Positions 8,219 through 16,681 of a stretch of DNA of 46,616 bases are shown here, in pieces. This DNA is from Fibrobacter sp. UBA4309. Lineage in GTDB: Bacteria > Fibrobacterota > Fibrobacteria > Fibrobacterales > Fibrobacteraceae. The DNA lies in contig NZ_DGUN01000049.1 in NCBI RefSeq assembly GCF_002395745.1, positions 30,222 to 76,837 of the forward strand, written 5' to 3'. Position 1 is the stretch's first letter. Each line of letters begins with the position of its first letter. A program made the translations under genes and the position numbers. The notes beneath the pieces were generated by a model, which was given only the letters and a program-made list of their open reading frames with translations, searched no databases and had not been told where the DNA came from.

Positions 8219-9385
8219 CTATTCCCAGCCAAATTCCGAACGTATCCATGCGCTCAGCCGCTCTGCGTCTACAGCGGCCTCTTTCTTGTTCGGATGGTAA
8301 TAAAGATCTATCGGGGATTCACCCTTCGGCTCCAGCGAGAACCGGTACAAATCCCTTATGCCCAGGCCCTCGAGGGTCTCCTTCGCCACATCCAGGTACT
8401 GGCGGCACCGGGCCATATAGTTCCCGGTCAGCATCGGGCCGTCGAGCAGGACGATTTTCGCTTCCGGATGGTACGAACGGATACGGCGGATAAACTTGAC
8501 CGTGGCGTTCACGAACCCGGTAGAATCGTTCTTGCCGCTCGCAAAATCGTTCGTCCCCAGGTTCACCACCACCATATCCGGATGCCATTTATCGTGATCC
8601 CAGGGGAAGGCGACATACGGCAATGCACCGGTCCTGTTGTACACAAAGGGAAGAAGAAAGCCGGTAGACCCGTCATAGTTGACATAGACGCCATGGCCGC
8701 CATTGCAAATGTTATGTATTTCCGCATTGAGAATCCTGGCCGTCTGTCCGGCATAGCCGTAATACGAGCTTTCGTACTCCAGCTTAAAGGGTCCCCCCTG
8801 CACAGAAACCAGCACGTCGCTCCCGCAGGTAATGGAATTCCCGATAAATTCAATCTTGTGCTCAGGCGGCGCAGGCAACAACGCCTTGTCCGCTTCTCCC
8901 AAGACGCGCAGCCCCCAAAAATACAGGTCACCGAATTTGGCCTCGGACCTCTTATACAGCGTGACTACGTGCGGGCCATAGCGCAGGCCGGAAACAACGG
9001 GAATCAGGGCCGAATCGAGATTGGGATTGGAGACCCTCACAAAAGAAGAAGGGTCTTCTTCCCCATCCACAAAGACATCCAGGAAAACCGTATCGCCAGT
9101 CCAGAGCGACGCCTCGACGGCAGTCCCCGTAAAGCCTACCGTAATAGCCGACGACGACCAGGAGAGAATGACGAAATCGCCCTTTTCAAAATTGGTACGC
9201 CCCGTAATCCGCAGGAGTTCCGAATCATAGGGAATCCATGTCCACTCCAGGTCGGGCACTTCTATTTCGGGTTCGTCCGTTTCGGGGATTTCCGAATAGG
9301 ATTCGCTGTTGCTACAGGCGCCCAAAAACAAAAAGAGGGCTAGCGCTCCGGATAGAATCCAACCCTGCGCACCAGTCACCGTCAC
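8219..9385 (-). CDS. CE2-type SGNH acetyl esterase, lipoprotein
   Basis: Probable carbohydrate esterase family 2 enzyme that removes acetyl groups from plant polysaccharides. A lipoprotein signal (LGAC, Cys24) and an acidic linker are followed by a beta-sandwich domain (about residues 48-165, ITGRTNFEKGD...), then the SGNH hydrolase domain. The nucleophile block is FIGNSITCG (Ser184), the third block is NLGTNDF (277-281), and the catalytic His is in YYHPN (His364). The usual Asp before the His is absent, as known for CE2 enzymes. It lies five bases after the preceding gene, at the end of the secretin-led operon, so it may be a substrate of that machine or simply a neighbour. The lipid anchor suggests a surface or periplasmic place. 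Confidence 0.87.
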   Translation of the reverse strand: MTVTGAQGWILSGALALFLFLGACSNSESYSEIPETDEPEIEVPDLEWTWIPYDSELLRITGRTNFEKGDFVILSWSSSAITVGFTGTAVEASLWTGDTVFLDVFVDGEEDPSSFVRVSNPNLDSALIPVVSGLRYGPHVVTLYKRSEAKFGDLYFWGLRVLGEADKALLPAPPEHKIEFIGNSITCGSDVLVSVQGGPFKLEYESSYYGYAGQTARILNAEIHNICNGGHGVYVNYDGSTGFLLPFVYNRTGALPYVAFPWDHDKWHPDMVVVNLGTNDFASGKNDSTGFVNATVKFIRRIRSYHPEAKIVLLDGPMLTGNYMARCRQYLDVAKETLEGLGIRDLYRFSLEPKGESPIDLYYHPNKKEAAVDAERLSAWIRSEFGWE

Positions 9386-9390
9386 CCCGC

Positions 9391-10113
9391 CTAGAATTTC
9401 ACGTTCAGCAGCAAGCCGCCGCCGTCGTCATAGAATTCCGGAGCAAACTCCAGCCTTTCGGAGAAGGACCTGCTCGAGGTCTTGCGGTACACACGGATAG
9501 CGTCCAGCACAGAAATGACGCGGTTCAGCACGAGAGCGCCCACCGAGGCCTGGAAAACGATACGGCTAATGCGGTAATGGCGCATGCGGCTCTTGAATTC
9601 ATCAATATGGTCGCTAGTTTCAGGATTGTCGCTGGAACCCCAGTCCCACTGGATGTCTTCGTCGAACTCGTCGTCGATGGCCTTGCCCGAACGAATCATG
9701 GCCTGGTTGTAGTCTTCATCCATGTCGGGAGAAGAGTTCTGCCCGGCAACGCCGCTGCGGCTACGGTAGTCGCCCACGGTATTCAGCAGGGAAACCTTCT
9801 TGCTCGATGTCGTGAGTCCGGCATGGCGCACCGCGTAATTGTGCGCCGAAGTCAGGTAGCGCTCGCCTATCGCATAAGAGCTGAAAGCCACGACCCACAA
9901 GCCGAGGTCCGTCCACAGGAACGGCTTCACCAGGCTCCTTTCGCCAAGATACATCTCGCCCATGCCCGGCAAAAGTGCCGAAGCGCCAATGGCGAGAAAC
10001 ACGTTCTTGTCCTTGTTCTTGCTGACACTTTCATCGACAGAAACGACGACCTGCGAGAAAGCGCAGGACACCGCCAGCAAAATGACAAGCAGGAACTTCA
10101 CTAGAAACCCCAA
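9391..10113 (-). CDS. Envelope protein with DUF5683-like domain
   Basis: A 240-residue protein with a signal peptide (VKFLLVILLAVSCAFSQ) and a segment LAIGASALLPGMGEMYLGER that matches LPGxGQxYxGxxxx of DUF5683-like membrane proteins, followed by two hydrophobic stretches. It resembles the upstream gene in the same segment, so the two are probably paralogues. The start overlaps the upstream stop by 13 bases and the esterase follows after five bases. Function unknown; the family name is from memory of the motif. Confidence 0.6.
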   Translation of the reverse strand: MGFLVKFLLVILLAVSCAFSQVVVSVDESVSKNKDKNVFLAIGASALLPGMGEMYLGERSLVKPFLWTDLGLWVVAFSSYAIGERYLTSAHNYAVRHAGLTTSSKKVSLLNTVGDYRSRSGVAGQNSSPDMDEDYNQAMIRSGKAIDDEFDEDIQWDWGSSDNPETSDHIDEFKSRMRHYRISRIVFQASVGALVLNRVISVLDAIRVYRKTSSRSFSERLEFAPEFYDDGGGLLLNVKF

Positions 10114-11513
10114 CCGGCCTGGACACCGACATCCAATCCGTCGACAACGCTCATGTAGCTGTTGAAATGGAGCCTGTCATACCAGGACACGTCTTCGGAA
10201 TAGAGGGCCTTGTTATGGGAATTCGCCGTGAAGGCCGCATCGACAGCAGAAATGATGTGGTTCAGGATAATGCCGCCAAAGAACCAGGCCTGCATGTCGG
10301 CGTAGTCGTTGGCCTTGCTGCGCATGCTGCGGTATTCGTCGAGATACTTGGAAGATCCAAGGGGCACGGTTCCGTTCGAGGGATTGTCCGTTTCCAGATT
10401 CAGGTTGATAGCGATAGCCTGGTCCGTAACGTCTTCCCATCCGAGAACATAGGACTTATCGGCAATTTCCTGATAAAGCGCCGACATGTCGTACACGTCC
10501 TTGAGCCCCTTGACTTCTTCGCCAAGGGATTTCTGGTCCTTGAACTTGTTCAAATGGTTCTTGTCGTTCGAGAACAGCTGGCCCTTGACATAGCAGCCGT
10601 AGCTCTTGGCATCGCCGTAGAGCGCCTCGCAAAAATCTTCACGGGAGTTCATGTAGCGGTTTTCAAAGCGCGTTTCTTCCGTTTCGTCGGAAAGCTGCTT
10701 GTACAGGTCGCGCATGCCGATTTCGTAACGCCCGATGGAGTAATGGTTCTTCGCGAACTTCTTGTACTTGTCCACCTGGTCGTTGTACTTGTGAACCGAG
10801 AAATACGCCCAGCTGCCCCAGAGGGCGGCTTCGAGCGCCAGATAGACACCGCCGCGCACGTAGGTGAACGAGGATCCGCCCACGTAGAGCTGGCCGCTGC
10901 CCGGGACAACCAGAGACATGAACAGCGCCTTGCGCGGGCTCTTGTACTTGCCCTTCATCTCGTCGATGCCGTGCACCTTGGAAACCTTGACCGGGCCGAG
11001 CAAATCGCGACGGCTCATGCTAGAAGAAGAAATATTCAGGGCATCGGAACTGCTGGAATTGAGCGCGGCGAGCGAGTCGTTCGCGCGGGAGGCGGCCACG
11101 ACGGAATCCATGGTAGCGGCATACGCAGCGGCAACAGACGAGGAATCCTGCGTGGCGGCAGAATCCGCCGAAGCAGCAGAATCCGCCGGAGCAGCGGAAT
11201 CAGCCGGGGCGACCGGTGCAGCGACAGCGGCACTGTCGGCCGAAGATTCGGGAGCCGAAGACGACAGCGGTTCGGACGAAGAGGAACTTTCGACGACCGA
11301 CGAAGAAGACACCTCGACGACCGACGAAGAAGAACTCTGTAAGACAGAAGACGAACTTACAATAGCCACGGACGAGCTGGCCGGGGCAACGGAACTAGAC
11401 GACGCAGCCGCCTCTTCCTCGAATTCCGCAAAAAGGTCTCGAGGCTGGGCATAGGACTGCACCGCGAACAAACCGGCAAAAAGTGCCGCAAAAGAAAAGG
11501 CAAACTTGCGCAT
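10101..11513 (-). CDS. Secreted protein: Ser-rich linker plus DUF5683-like domain
   Basis: Signal peptide (FAFSFAALFAGLFAVQSYAQ), then about 140 residues of poly-Ser and Ala/Asp/Ser-rich linker, typical of Fibrobacter exported proteins. From residue ~190 comes a membrane-type domain with ALFMSLVVPGSGQLYVGG, the same motif as in the next gene. The C-terminus (SYMSVVDGLDVGVQAGWGF) looks like an outer-membrane beta-strand ending in Phe. It begins 26 bases after the GspC/PilP-like gene, probably in the same transcript, although TTGACC and TATTTT in the gap could form an internal promoter. Function unknown. Confidence 0.62.
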   Translation of the reverse strand: MRKFAFSFAALFAGLFAVQSYAQPRDLFAEFEEEAAASSSSVAPASSSVAIVSSSSVLQSSSSSVVEVSSSSVVESSSSSEPLSSSAPESSADSAAVAAPVAPADSAAPADSAASADSAATQDSSSVAAAYAATMDSVVAASRANDSLAALNSSSSDALNISSSSMSRRDLLGPVKVSKVHGIDEMKGKYKSPRKALFMSLVVPGSGQLYVGGSSFTYVRGGVYLALEAALWGSWAYFSVHKYNDQVDKYKKFAKNHYSIGRYEIGMRDLYKQLSDETEETRFENRYMNSREDFCEALYGDAKSYGCYVKGQLFSNDKNHLNKFKDQKSLGEEVKGLKDVYDMSALYQEIADKSYVLGWEDVTDQAIAINLNLETDNPSNGTVPLGSSKYLDEYRSMRSKANDYADMQAWFFGGIILNHIISAVDAAFTANSHNKALYSEDVSWYDRLHFNSYMSVVDGLDVGVQAGWGF

Positions 11514-11539
11514 ACAGTTTTAAAATAGCAAATTCGGGG

Positions 11540-12019
11540 TCAATTTAACCAAAAATCGCCCGCTTCATCGCGCAGAAGAACCTTCTCGCCCTTAATCGCG
11601 GCCACGACTACGCCCCAAACTTCCTGTCCAACGCTTACCACGGCCGATTCACCCCGGAATTTCAGAATGGCGACGGGATTGTCGCCCGGGAGCACCGCGT
11701 CCAGCAGGATGGAGGGATGCTTGACGGGAATAGCCTTGTCCTGCGATTCTCCAGACGGTTTCTGCACGCGACGGGGAACTTTCGGGACGACGACATACTG
11801 TTTCGGGAGGCCGAACGGATCGCGCAGGCCGTTCGACGGCATTTCCTGCGGTTTCAGGCGGGCCAAAAGGCCGCGCATATCCAGAGCTTCGTCCGGGTTT
11901 CCCTTGACTTCGACTTCTTCTACCGTCTTGCCGCCATCGACCTTGTCCGACATCTTCCAGAGGAATGCTCCCCACAGCAGCAAAGTCGCCGACACCATGA
12001 ATACCAGCAGCTTATTCAC
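11540..12019 (-). CDS. GspC/PilP-like secretion/pilus protein
   Basis: A 159-residue single-pass protein: N-terminal helix (LLVFMVSATLLLWGAFLW), a linker with the LRDPFG motif seen in PilP and GspC proteins, and a small beta domain (about residues 105-159, ILLDAVLPGDNPVAILKFRG ... VGQEVWGVVVAAIKGEKVLL) that resembles the GspC homology region or PilP. In such systems this protein ties the inner-membrane platform to the secretin N-domains. It overlaps the upstream gene by eight bases. GspC and PilP cannot be separated with confidence from the sequence. Confidence 0.7.
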   Translation of the reverse strand: MNKLLVFMVSATLLLWGAFLWKMSDKVDGGKTVEEVEVKGNPDEALDMRGLLARLKPQEMPSNGLRDPFGLPKQYVVVPKVPRRVQKPSGESQDKAIPVKHPSILLDAVLPGDNPVAILKFRGESAVVSVGQEVWGVVVAAIKGEKVLLRDEAGDFWLN

Positions 12020-12545
12020 CTGCGCCTCCCCTGCTCATCACGGAAAGCCTCACCGAGGCCTCCACGCGGCCGTTCTCTTCGCGGTTCATGTTCACGCTCT
12101 GCAACCGCGTACAATAGGCCCCGTTTTCGAGATCGGTCAGGAACCTGTGCAATGCGGCAAAAGACGAGTTCGCCCGGAACGTAACCGGAATTTCGACCTT
12201 GCCCGCCGAACGGAAGACATCTCCCGTAGAAAGGTCGCGCAAGGCAACGCCTTCGTGTTCCGCAGAACCGTGAATGAAGGTCAGGATCTTCGAAGACGAC
12301 ACCTGCGCACTCACGTATTTCTCTATCTGGGCAGAGACCCTGTTGTACTCCGCGATCAATGAATCCGGAGACACCACGTTCCCCTGCACGGCACCCGCAA
12401 TGCGGACTTCGGCACGGATTTCGGCCAGTTCGGTTCCCACGGCGGCAGCCTTCGGCACAATAAACAGCACCAGGGCAGCCAACGTCACGACAACCGCGAC
12501 AAGGGACATGATTCCATACTTGTTTCGCGAAAGGAAAGACCTCAT
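12012..12545 (-). CDS. GspM/PilO-like inner-membrane platform protein
   Basis: A 177-residue protein with a short cytoplasmic tail, one membrane helix (GIMSLVAVVVTLAALVLFIV), a coiled segment, and a ferredoxin-like periplasmic domain ending in IPVTFRANSSFAALHRFLTD...RVEASVRLSVMSRG. This is the PilO/GspM layout. It overlaps both neighbours by a few bases (ATGA type with the gene before), which fits a stoichiometric complex with the GspL/PilN-like protein. Confidence 0.72.
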   Translation of the reverse strand: MRSFLSRNKYGIMSLVAVVVTLAALVLFIVPKAAAVGTELAEIRAEVRIAGAVQGNVVSPDSLIAEYNRVSAQIEKYVSAQVSSSKILTFIHGSAEHEGVALRDLSTGDVFRSAGKVEIPVTFRANSSFAALHRFLTDLENGAYCTRLQSVNMNREENGRVEASVRLSVMSRGGAGE

Positions 12546-13762
12546 CTGGCATCCTCCGCAGACAAATTAAAACGGACTACCTGGTATTTTTTCCAGGTCG
12601 TCTTTTCGGTTGTACGCAACCGCACGTTCACGAGCGTCCGTTCGGATTCCAAGGACGCAAGGAAACCGGACAAATCTTCCGAGGTTACGGCATAGCCCTG
12701 CACGGAATGGCTACGGCCGGCCAAGTCCCAGCGCGAAATCCACACGTTTTCGGGAACGTGCTTTGCAAAAATCCCGAGTGCCGTCGAAACGGAACTCCTG
12801 TGCTTCAGGAATTCCTCGGACTGGGCCCTGTCCTTTTCGAGCTTGTCGACAACGGCGGCGAGATCCTTCTGTTTCTGGATTCTCGTCTTGAAATTATGGA
12901 CCACCGACTCGGAGCGGTTCGCGTAAACGTTCTCACCGACACAGAACAGCGACAACACGACAAACGAAAGCACCAAAACAGCCGCACACGCCTTGGAAAC
13001 CCTGCGGAAAAGCGCCGCCTCGCGGATGCGCTTGAGCGACGCCCTGTCTGCCGGGGTATGGAATGCCGGCACCCCGTCGGTACGGAAAAGCCAGGCATCC
13101 TCGGCAAGCGCCAGCGCAAGTGCGGGATAGTCCATCGCAAACGTTTCTTCCGGAGCCTCTTTCAGCAGGAACCTTTCGCGAACATACTTCACCAGGTTGC
13201 CGCAGCTGTCCCCGGGAACCCTGTACCCTGCCAGCAGGTGTCCGCCCGAAAACAGCATCAGGCTCGACATCCCGTTTTCGGCATTCGTGAAGATACGGGA
13301 TTCCTCGTCGGGCGATTCCAGCAGTTCCGCCAAGGCAAAAACCGACGGCACATGGAGCAGGATCCTGAAACCGGCCTTCTGCACCTCCTGCGCCATGTTG
13401 TCTACGGCGCTACGCAAGGCGACTGCAGAAAAATCACCGCTGACCGCCTTCACATTGTCGAAATCCTCGTCCTTATAACCGGGAAAATCTACCGGGGAAT
13501 CCAGGCCGTCCGAAACAATCTTCACGGGAGTGGCGTCGTCCATCAGCAAGATGCCGTCGTCGGCACCGCCGGCAGACATCTGGAACCGGCGACATTCCTC
13601 GAGCGTACCCGAAAAGGACACGTCCACGGCACTGCCGCCGACACCGCGTACAACACGCAGAATATGCACGGCAGGCGTTTCGCCGCGGCTATCGCCCACG
13701 ACCAGGATCCACCAGAACCGGCCGGCAACAACGCCCAGGGTTTTTCGCATCCGGGAAAACAC
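12542..13762 (-). CDS. GspL / PilM-PilN-like platform protein
   Basis: A 406-residue protein with a large cytoplasmic part (about 1-255), a single membrane helix (about 258-278, AVLVLSFVVLSLFCVGENVY), a coiled coil, and a periplasmic ferredoxin-like domain with VQGYAVTSEDLSGFLASLES and VRFNLSAE, the PilN/GspL pattern. The cytoplasmic part sits where GspL has its actin-like domain, but nucleotide-binding motifs are not recognisable, so it may be degenerate. The start is GTG: TAGTG shares one base with the secretin stop, implying translational coupling. Confidence 0.72.
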   Translation of the reverse strand: MFSRMRKTLGVVAGRFWWILVVGDSRGETPAVHILRVVRGVGGSAVDVSFSGTLEECRRFQMSAGGADDGILLMDDATPVKIVSDGLDSPVDFPGYKDEDFDNVKAVSGDFSAVALRSAVDNMAQEVQKAGFRILLHVPSVFALAELLESPDEESRIFTNAENGMSSLMLFSGGHLLAGYRVPGDSCGNLVKYVRERFLLKEAPEETFAMDYPALALALAEDAWLFRTDGVPAFHTPADRASLKRIREAALFRRVSKACAAVLVLSFVVLSLFCVGENVYANRSESVVHNFKTRIQKQKDLAAVVDKLEKDRAQSEEFLKHRSSVSTALGIFAKHVPENVWISRWDLAGRSHSVQGYAVTSEDLSGFLASLESERTLVNVRLRTTEKTTWKKYQVVRFNLSAEDAR

Positions 13763-15705
13763 TATTTCTTGCTCCCCGACATTCCTTTCTCGGCCTTGTC
13801 GGCCTTTTTCTTCTTCTTGGGAACCAGCGGCTGCTTGGAACGCTCGATTTCGTCGGCGATATCGACGCTGCCTTCGGCCCCGTAGTAGATATGCGGCGTC
13901 ACGAAAATAAGCAGCTGGCTCTTGCTGTGCACCTGTTCCACATTCTTGAACAGCCAGCCCAGAATGGGAATGGAACCGAGGAACGGGACCTGGCGGTGGA
14001 CATCATTCACACTTTCTTTTACCATGCCGCCCAGGACGATAGTTTCGCCGTCGCGCAACCTTACGGACGACTTGACATAGCGCTTGTTGAGAGTCGGCGG
14101 CACGCTACTGTTGAAGCTGCCTTCCGGTTCAGAAAAGTCCGGAACGATTTCGCAGGTAATCTCGCCTTCGCCCGTCACGTAAGGCGTGACGGTGATGTTG
14201 GAATTCGCCTCGATCTGCTCGAAACGCTGCGTCGTCTTCGATGTCACGGCATCGCCCTGGTTGTAGTCCACCTCGGACGACATCATGTAATACTGCGTCT
14301 GGCCAATAGTGAGCACGGCCGTCTCGCCGTTGAGTGTCGCGATCTGCGAACGCGCCTTCACGTCGAGAATCTTTTCCTGTTCCATGGCCTCGATCTTTGT
14401 CACGAGGTCCTTCGGTACGTGAATCACGTCGCCTAGACCGATTCCGTTTATGGCCTTCTGCGTCTGCTTCGCGTTCAATGTCTGGTCGATATTCGGGAAC
14501 AGCATTTCGGAGCCCATGTGCTGCGAAGCCTTGCCGAACAGCAGGTTCATGCCGTGATTGTGGCCCTTCTCGATATCCATGTCCACGACAAGGACCTCGA
14601 TAAGAATCTGCGCCACGGGCAAGTCCATCTTGTCCACGTACTGTGAAATCGCGTCGAGCACATCGTAGCTGCCGACCGCCATCAGGGCGTTCTGCGACTT
14701 GACCACCTGGATCTGCGTAGTCTTGGTGAGCGAAGTCGGCAACAGCTTTATGACATCCTCGGCGCGCAGGTGCTTGAGCTTTATCAGCAGCGAATTGTCC
14801 GCAGTCTGCATCTCGTGCGGGCCAATGAAATAGACTCCGTCGCGTTCCCAGAACGTGTAGGCAGTGCCGCGGAACAGGTACTTGAGTGCATCGCGCACGG
14901 GAATCCCCGCGATATGGGACGTGACCGCGCCCTCCAGTTTGCCGTAAACCATGGCGTTCAGCTTGGTCTGCGCCATCACCTCGCTCAGCAGCGAGGCAAG
15001 CGAAGCATCGACAGCCTCAATGCTCAGCAAGGAATCGTTCGTGAGGCGAACCTTGAACTTGTTGCCCCCCTCGGCGCCCTTGCCGCTCAGATTCCACGAA
15101 GCCTTCTTGAGCGAAATGACGCCGTCGTCATCTTCGTAGTCCACTTCTGCCGCTTCTGCCAGGTGCCGCACGGCGCGCTCAAACGGCAAGTTCTGGACAA
15201 AAACGGAAATCGGCTTGTTGCACCCCTGATCGAGCAGGATGTTCTTGCCCGTAATCTCCACAATCCTGCGGACAACCTTGTCTAGCGGGGCGTCTTCGAC
15301 ATCGATAGTCAGGTTATCCGACTGCCACCCCACAATAAAGCGCTTTTCGGGCGGCCTGGGGGCCTCGGGCACCTTTTCGACAGGCTTCTGCACGCGGATG
15401 ACCCCGCCATCCAGCACATACTCGTAGCCGTTGCCCTGGAGCAGTACGCGCAGCGCCTCCTTGAGTGGCTGGTTGTTGAAGTTTACCGTAACAGGCCCCT
15501 TCACCTCGGGAGCCAAGAAAAGGTTCAAGCCGTACTGGACAGCCAGGCCCTGGAGCAGGTCGCGAATTTCAGTATTCTTGACATTCAGGTTCTTGACTAC
15601 AACGGAATCTGCAATCGGCAGCGAAGGCAAATTCGCCGAGACAGCGTGTGCACAAGCGAATGCAATCGTAAAGACAACCAAACGAGTAAATTTGTTGAAA
15701 AGCAT
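13762..15705 (-). CDS. Secretin (GspD/PilQ family) with three STN domains
   Basis: Forms the outer-membrane gate of a type II secretion or type IV pilus-like machine. After a signal peptide come three tandem STN-type units (about residues 36-107, 130-200 and 225-297), each with a DxxLxxLLxxL-like helix and a G-V-I/Y-x-I ending. They are followed by an N1/KH-like domain (LIKLKHLRAEDVIKLLPTSL) and the secretin core, with IVLGGMVKESV, VPFLGSIPILGWLFK and LLIFVTPHIY near the C-terminus. At 647 residues it is in the normal range. No pilotin or lipoprotein signal is seen. It is the first gene of a run continuing with GspL-, GspM- and GspC-like genes. Confidence 0.9.
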   Translation of the reverse strand: MLFNKFTRLVVFTIAFACAHAVSANLPSLPIADSVVVKNLNVKNTEIRDLLQGLAVQYGLNLFLAPEVKGPVTVNFNNQPLKEALRVLLQGNGYEYVLDGGVIRVQKPVEKVPEAPRPPEKRFIVGWQSDNLTIDVEDAPLDKVVRRIVEITGKNILLDQGCNKPISVFVQNLPFERAVRHLAEAAEVDYEDDDGVISLKKASWNLSGKGAEGGNKFKVRLTNDSLLSIEAVDASLASLLSEVMAQTKLNAMVYGKLEGAVTSHIAGIPVRDALKYLFRGTAYTFWERDGVYFIGPHEMQTADNSLLIKLKHLRAEDVIKLLPTSLTKTTQIQVVKSQNALMAVGSYDVLDAISQYVDKMDLPVAQILIEVLVVDMDIEKGHNHGMNLLFGKASQHMGSEMLFPNIDQTLNAKQTQKAINGIGLGDVIHVPKDLVTKIEAMEQEKILDVKARSQIATLNGETAVLTIGQTQYYMMSSEVDYNQGDAVTSKTTQRFEQIEANSNITVTPYVTGEGEITCEIVPDFSEPEGSFNSSVPPTLNKRYVKSSVRLRDGETIVLGGMVKESVNDVHRQVPFLGSIPILGWLFKNVEQVHSKSQLLIFVTPHIYYGAEGSVDIADEIERSKQPLVPKKKKKADKAEKGMSGSKK

Positions 15706-15719
15706 GGAGACAAATTTAT

Positions 15720-15750
15720 AAAAAACGGAGCCCCGTATCTACGGGGCTCC
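15720..15750 (-). terminator. Hairpin with T-run just before the secretin start
   Basis: A perfect 9-bp stem (GGAGCCCCG 15727-15735 with CGGGGCTCC 15742-15750) is followed on the minus strand by a run of T ending about 15 bases before the secretin ATG. It is a good intrinsic terminator for minus-strand transcripts from the island, or an attenuator in the secretin leader. TATAAAT at 15713-15719 (minus strand) overlaps its tail and could be a -10 box of a promoter giving a near-leaderless message. Confidence 0.75.
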
Positions 15751-15809
15751 TTCGCAAACAACTTTATTTTCAAAGTTTATACAAAAACTTACAAACTGCT
15801 TACTTTGGT
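15749..15809. repeat. 61-bp direct repeat, copy 1
   Basis: Matches 18998-19058 at 58 of 61 positions (from CCTTCGCAAACAACTTT to TTACTTTGGT). Copy 1 sits at the left edge of the cassette stack, against the terminator before the secretin operon; copy 2 sits directly downstream of the FISUMP gene. The two copies bound the 3.2-kb stretch of cassette debris. Confidence 0.88.
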
Positions 15810-15824
15810 TAGGACAAACGCCAA

Positions 15825-16060
15825 CTACATTGGCCAACCTACAGGCTTGATTTCCTTTGTTTTATGTTTGACAGTTCCAACAGTACCTTTAGCCCATTTC
15901 CCGTCAAAGACTTCGAGAATTTCTTTGTAAATTAAGAAATCCAAACATGGGGTGCCAATTTTTTGGTTGATTCCACCCCTTATCTCGCAAAAATCATGGA
16001 AATTTGTGCTTTGTTTATACCGGCATACCTCTCCAATCATAGGAAATTTTCAGACAATCA
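15825..16060 (-). pseudogene. Rhs core scrap fused to an orphan cassette tail
   Basis: Read on the minus strand, 16060-16010 encodes LKISYDWRGMPV and then a stop. This matches the Rhs core LTISYDWRGMPVEF encoded at about 25538-25577. A +1 frame opens at 16040 and runs 71 codons to 15825, ending in KGTVGTVKHKTKEIKPVGWP; this tail matches nothing I recognise and may be the end of a lost toxin or immunity gene. The missing upstream half of the Rhs fragment lies beyond the 1.93-kb insert at 17981-18034. Confidence 0.6.
16037..16053. repeat. 17-bp target-type duplication, left copy
   Basis: TCATAGGAAATTTTCAG occurs here and at 17981-17997. Both copies fall at the same codons (LKISY) of one Rhs core fragment, so they flank an insert like a target-site duplication. 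Confidence 0.85.
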
Positions 16061-16071
16061 ACACGCCAGCA

Positions 16072-16521
16072 TCAGGGCTTCACCGTCACGAATTGCTGTT
16101 TCTTGCTCTTGGGCTTGTCCGGTATGGATAACTTCAACAAGCCCCGCTCTACCATCGGGAAAATGTGCCTTGTCATGAGGTAGGCAATGGTGATATCATC
16201 CTTGAAGCGCTCTTCCAGTTCGCCGCGTGTCCTTGGCCTTGTGCAAAAATCAAGGATACTCTGCTGGAACGGGGTCAAGGGTTCTTCTTTTTTCGCGATG
16301 GCGTTGTACAACGTAACACGGAACACTCCGTAGGTGCTTTCGAACTTGGGTGGCTGCAGGCCGGCCTCTTCCATGGCATGCTTTATGGTAGGGATTCCGC
16401 TATAGCGGTTTTCCGTCTGCCCTATGACTTCGAGGGCATTTGCCAGGTATGGGTTTCTTTTCGAGCATTTTTGACGAATCCCATTTTCGTTAAATTCAAT
16501 TAAAAATTCGTCAAAAATCAA
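16072..16521 (-). pseudogene. Truncated AlbA_2/HATPase_c_4-type ATP-binding protein
   Basis: The 149 codons match only the C-terminal end of the AlbA_2 plus HATPase_c_4 family (COG2865-like putative DNA-binding regulators): RNPYLANALEVIGQTENRYS, GIPTIKHAMEEAGL, FRVTLYN, then a winged-helix-like tail. The N-terminal schlafen/AlbA domain and most of the ATPase fold are missing. The first ~18 residues come from AT-rich intergenic DNA and resemble nothing in the family, so the gene is a 5'-deleted remnant. Its stop lies 18 bases inside the left edge of the insert. Confidence 0.7.
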
Positions 16522-16615
16522 TATTTTTCGTCAAATTCACAATATTTTCGTTTAAAATCTGCCAAAACCTCAGATTCTCAAGAGAACTCCAGCAGAAAAA
16601 TGAGTAATAAGCAGC

Positions 16616-16681
16616 AAATTTCCCATAGAAAAATGTATAATTTTGTTGAAATTTCCCCTAGAAAAGCGTATATTTCGTAAC
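16616..16681 (+). promoter_or_regulatory. Tandem 33-bp promoter-like repeat before the DUF4143 gene
   Basis: AAATTTCCCATAGAAAAATG (16616 on) recurs 33 bases later as AAATTTCCCCTAGAAAAGCG. The first unit contains TATAAT at 16636-16641, the second TATATT just before the ATG. Upstream, TCGTCAAA and CAATATTTT are also repeated (16505-16550). Such spaced repeats are typical of operator sites, but no regulator can be assigned. Confidence 0.4.

Noticed and set aside
12707..13885. 392-codon open frame opposite the GspL/PilN-like gene
   Set aside because: Overlaps two genes of a coherent operon; composition is that of a shadow frame.
15756..15809. Possible integron attC site in the 61-bp repeat
   Set aside because: No GTTRRRY/RYYYAAC core pair could be found, and no integrase is present.
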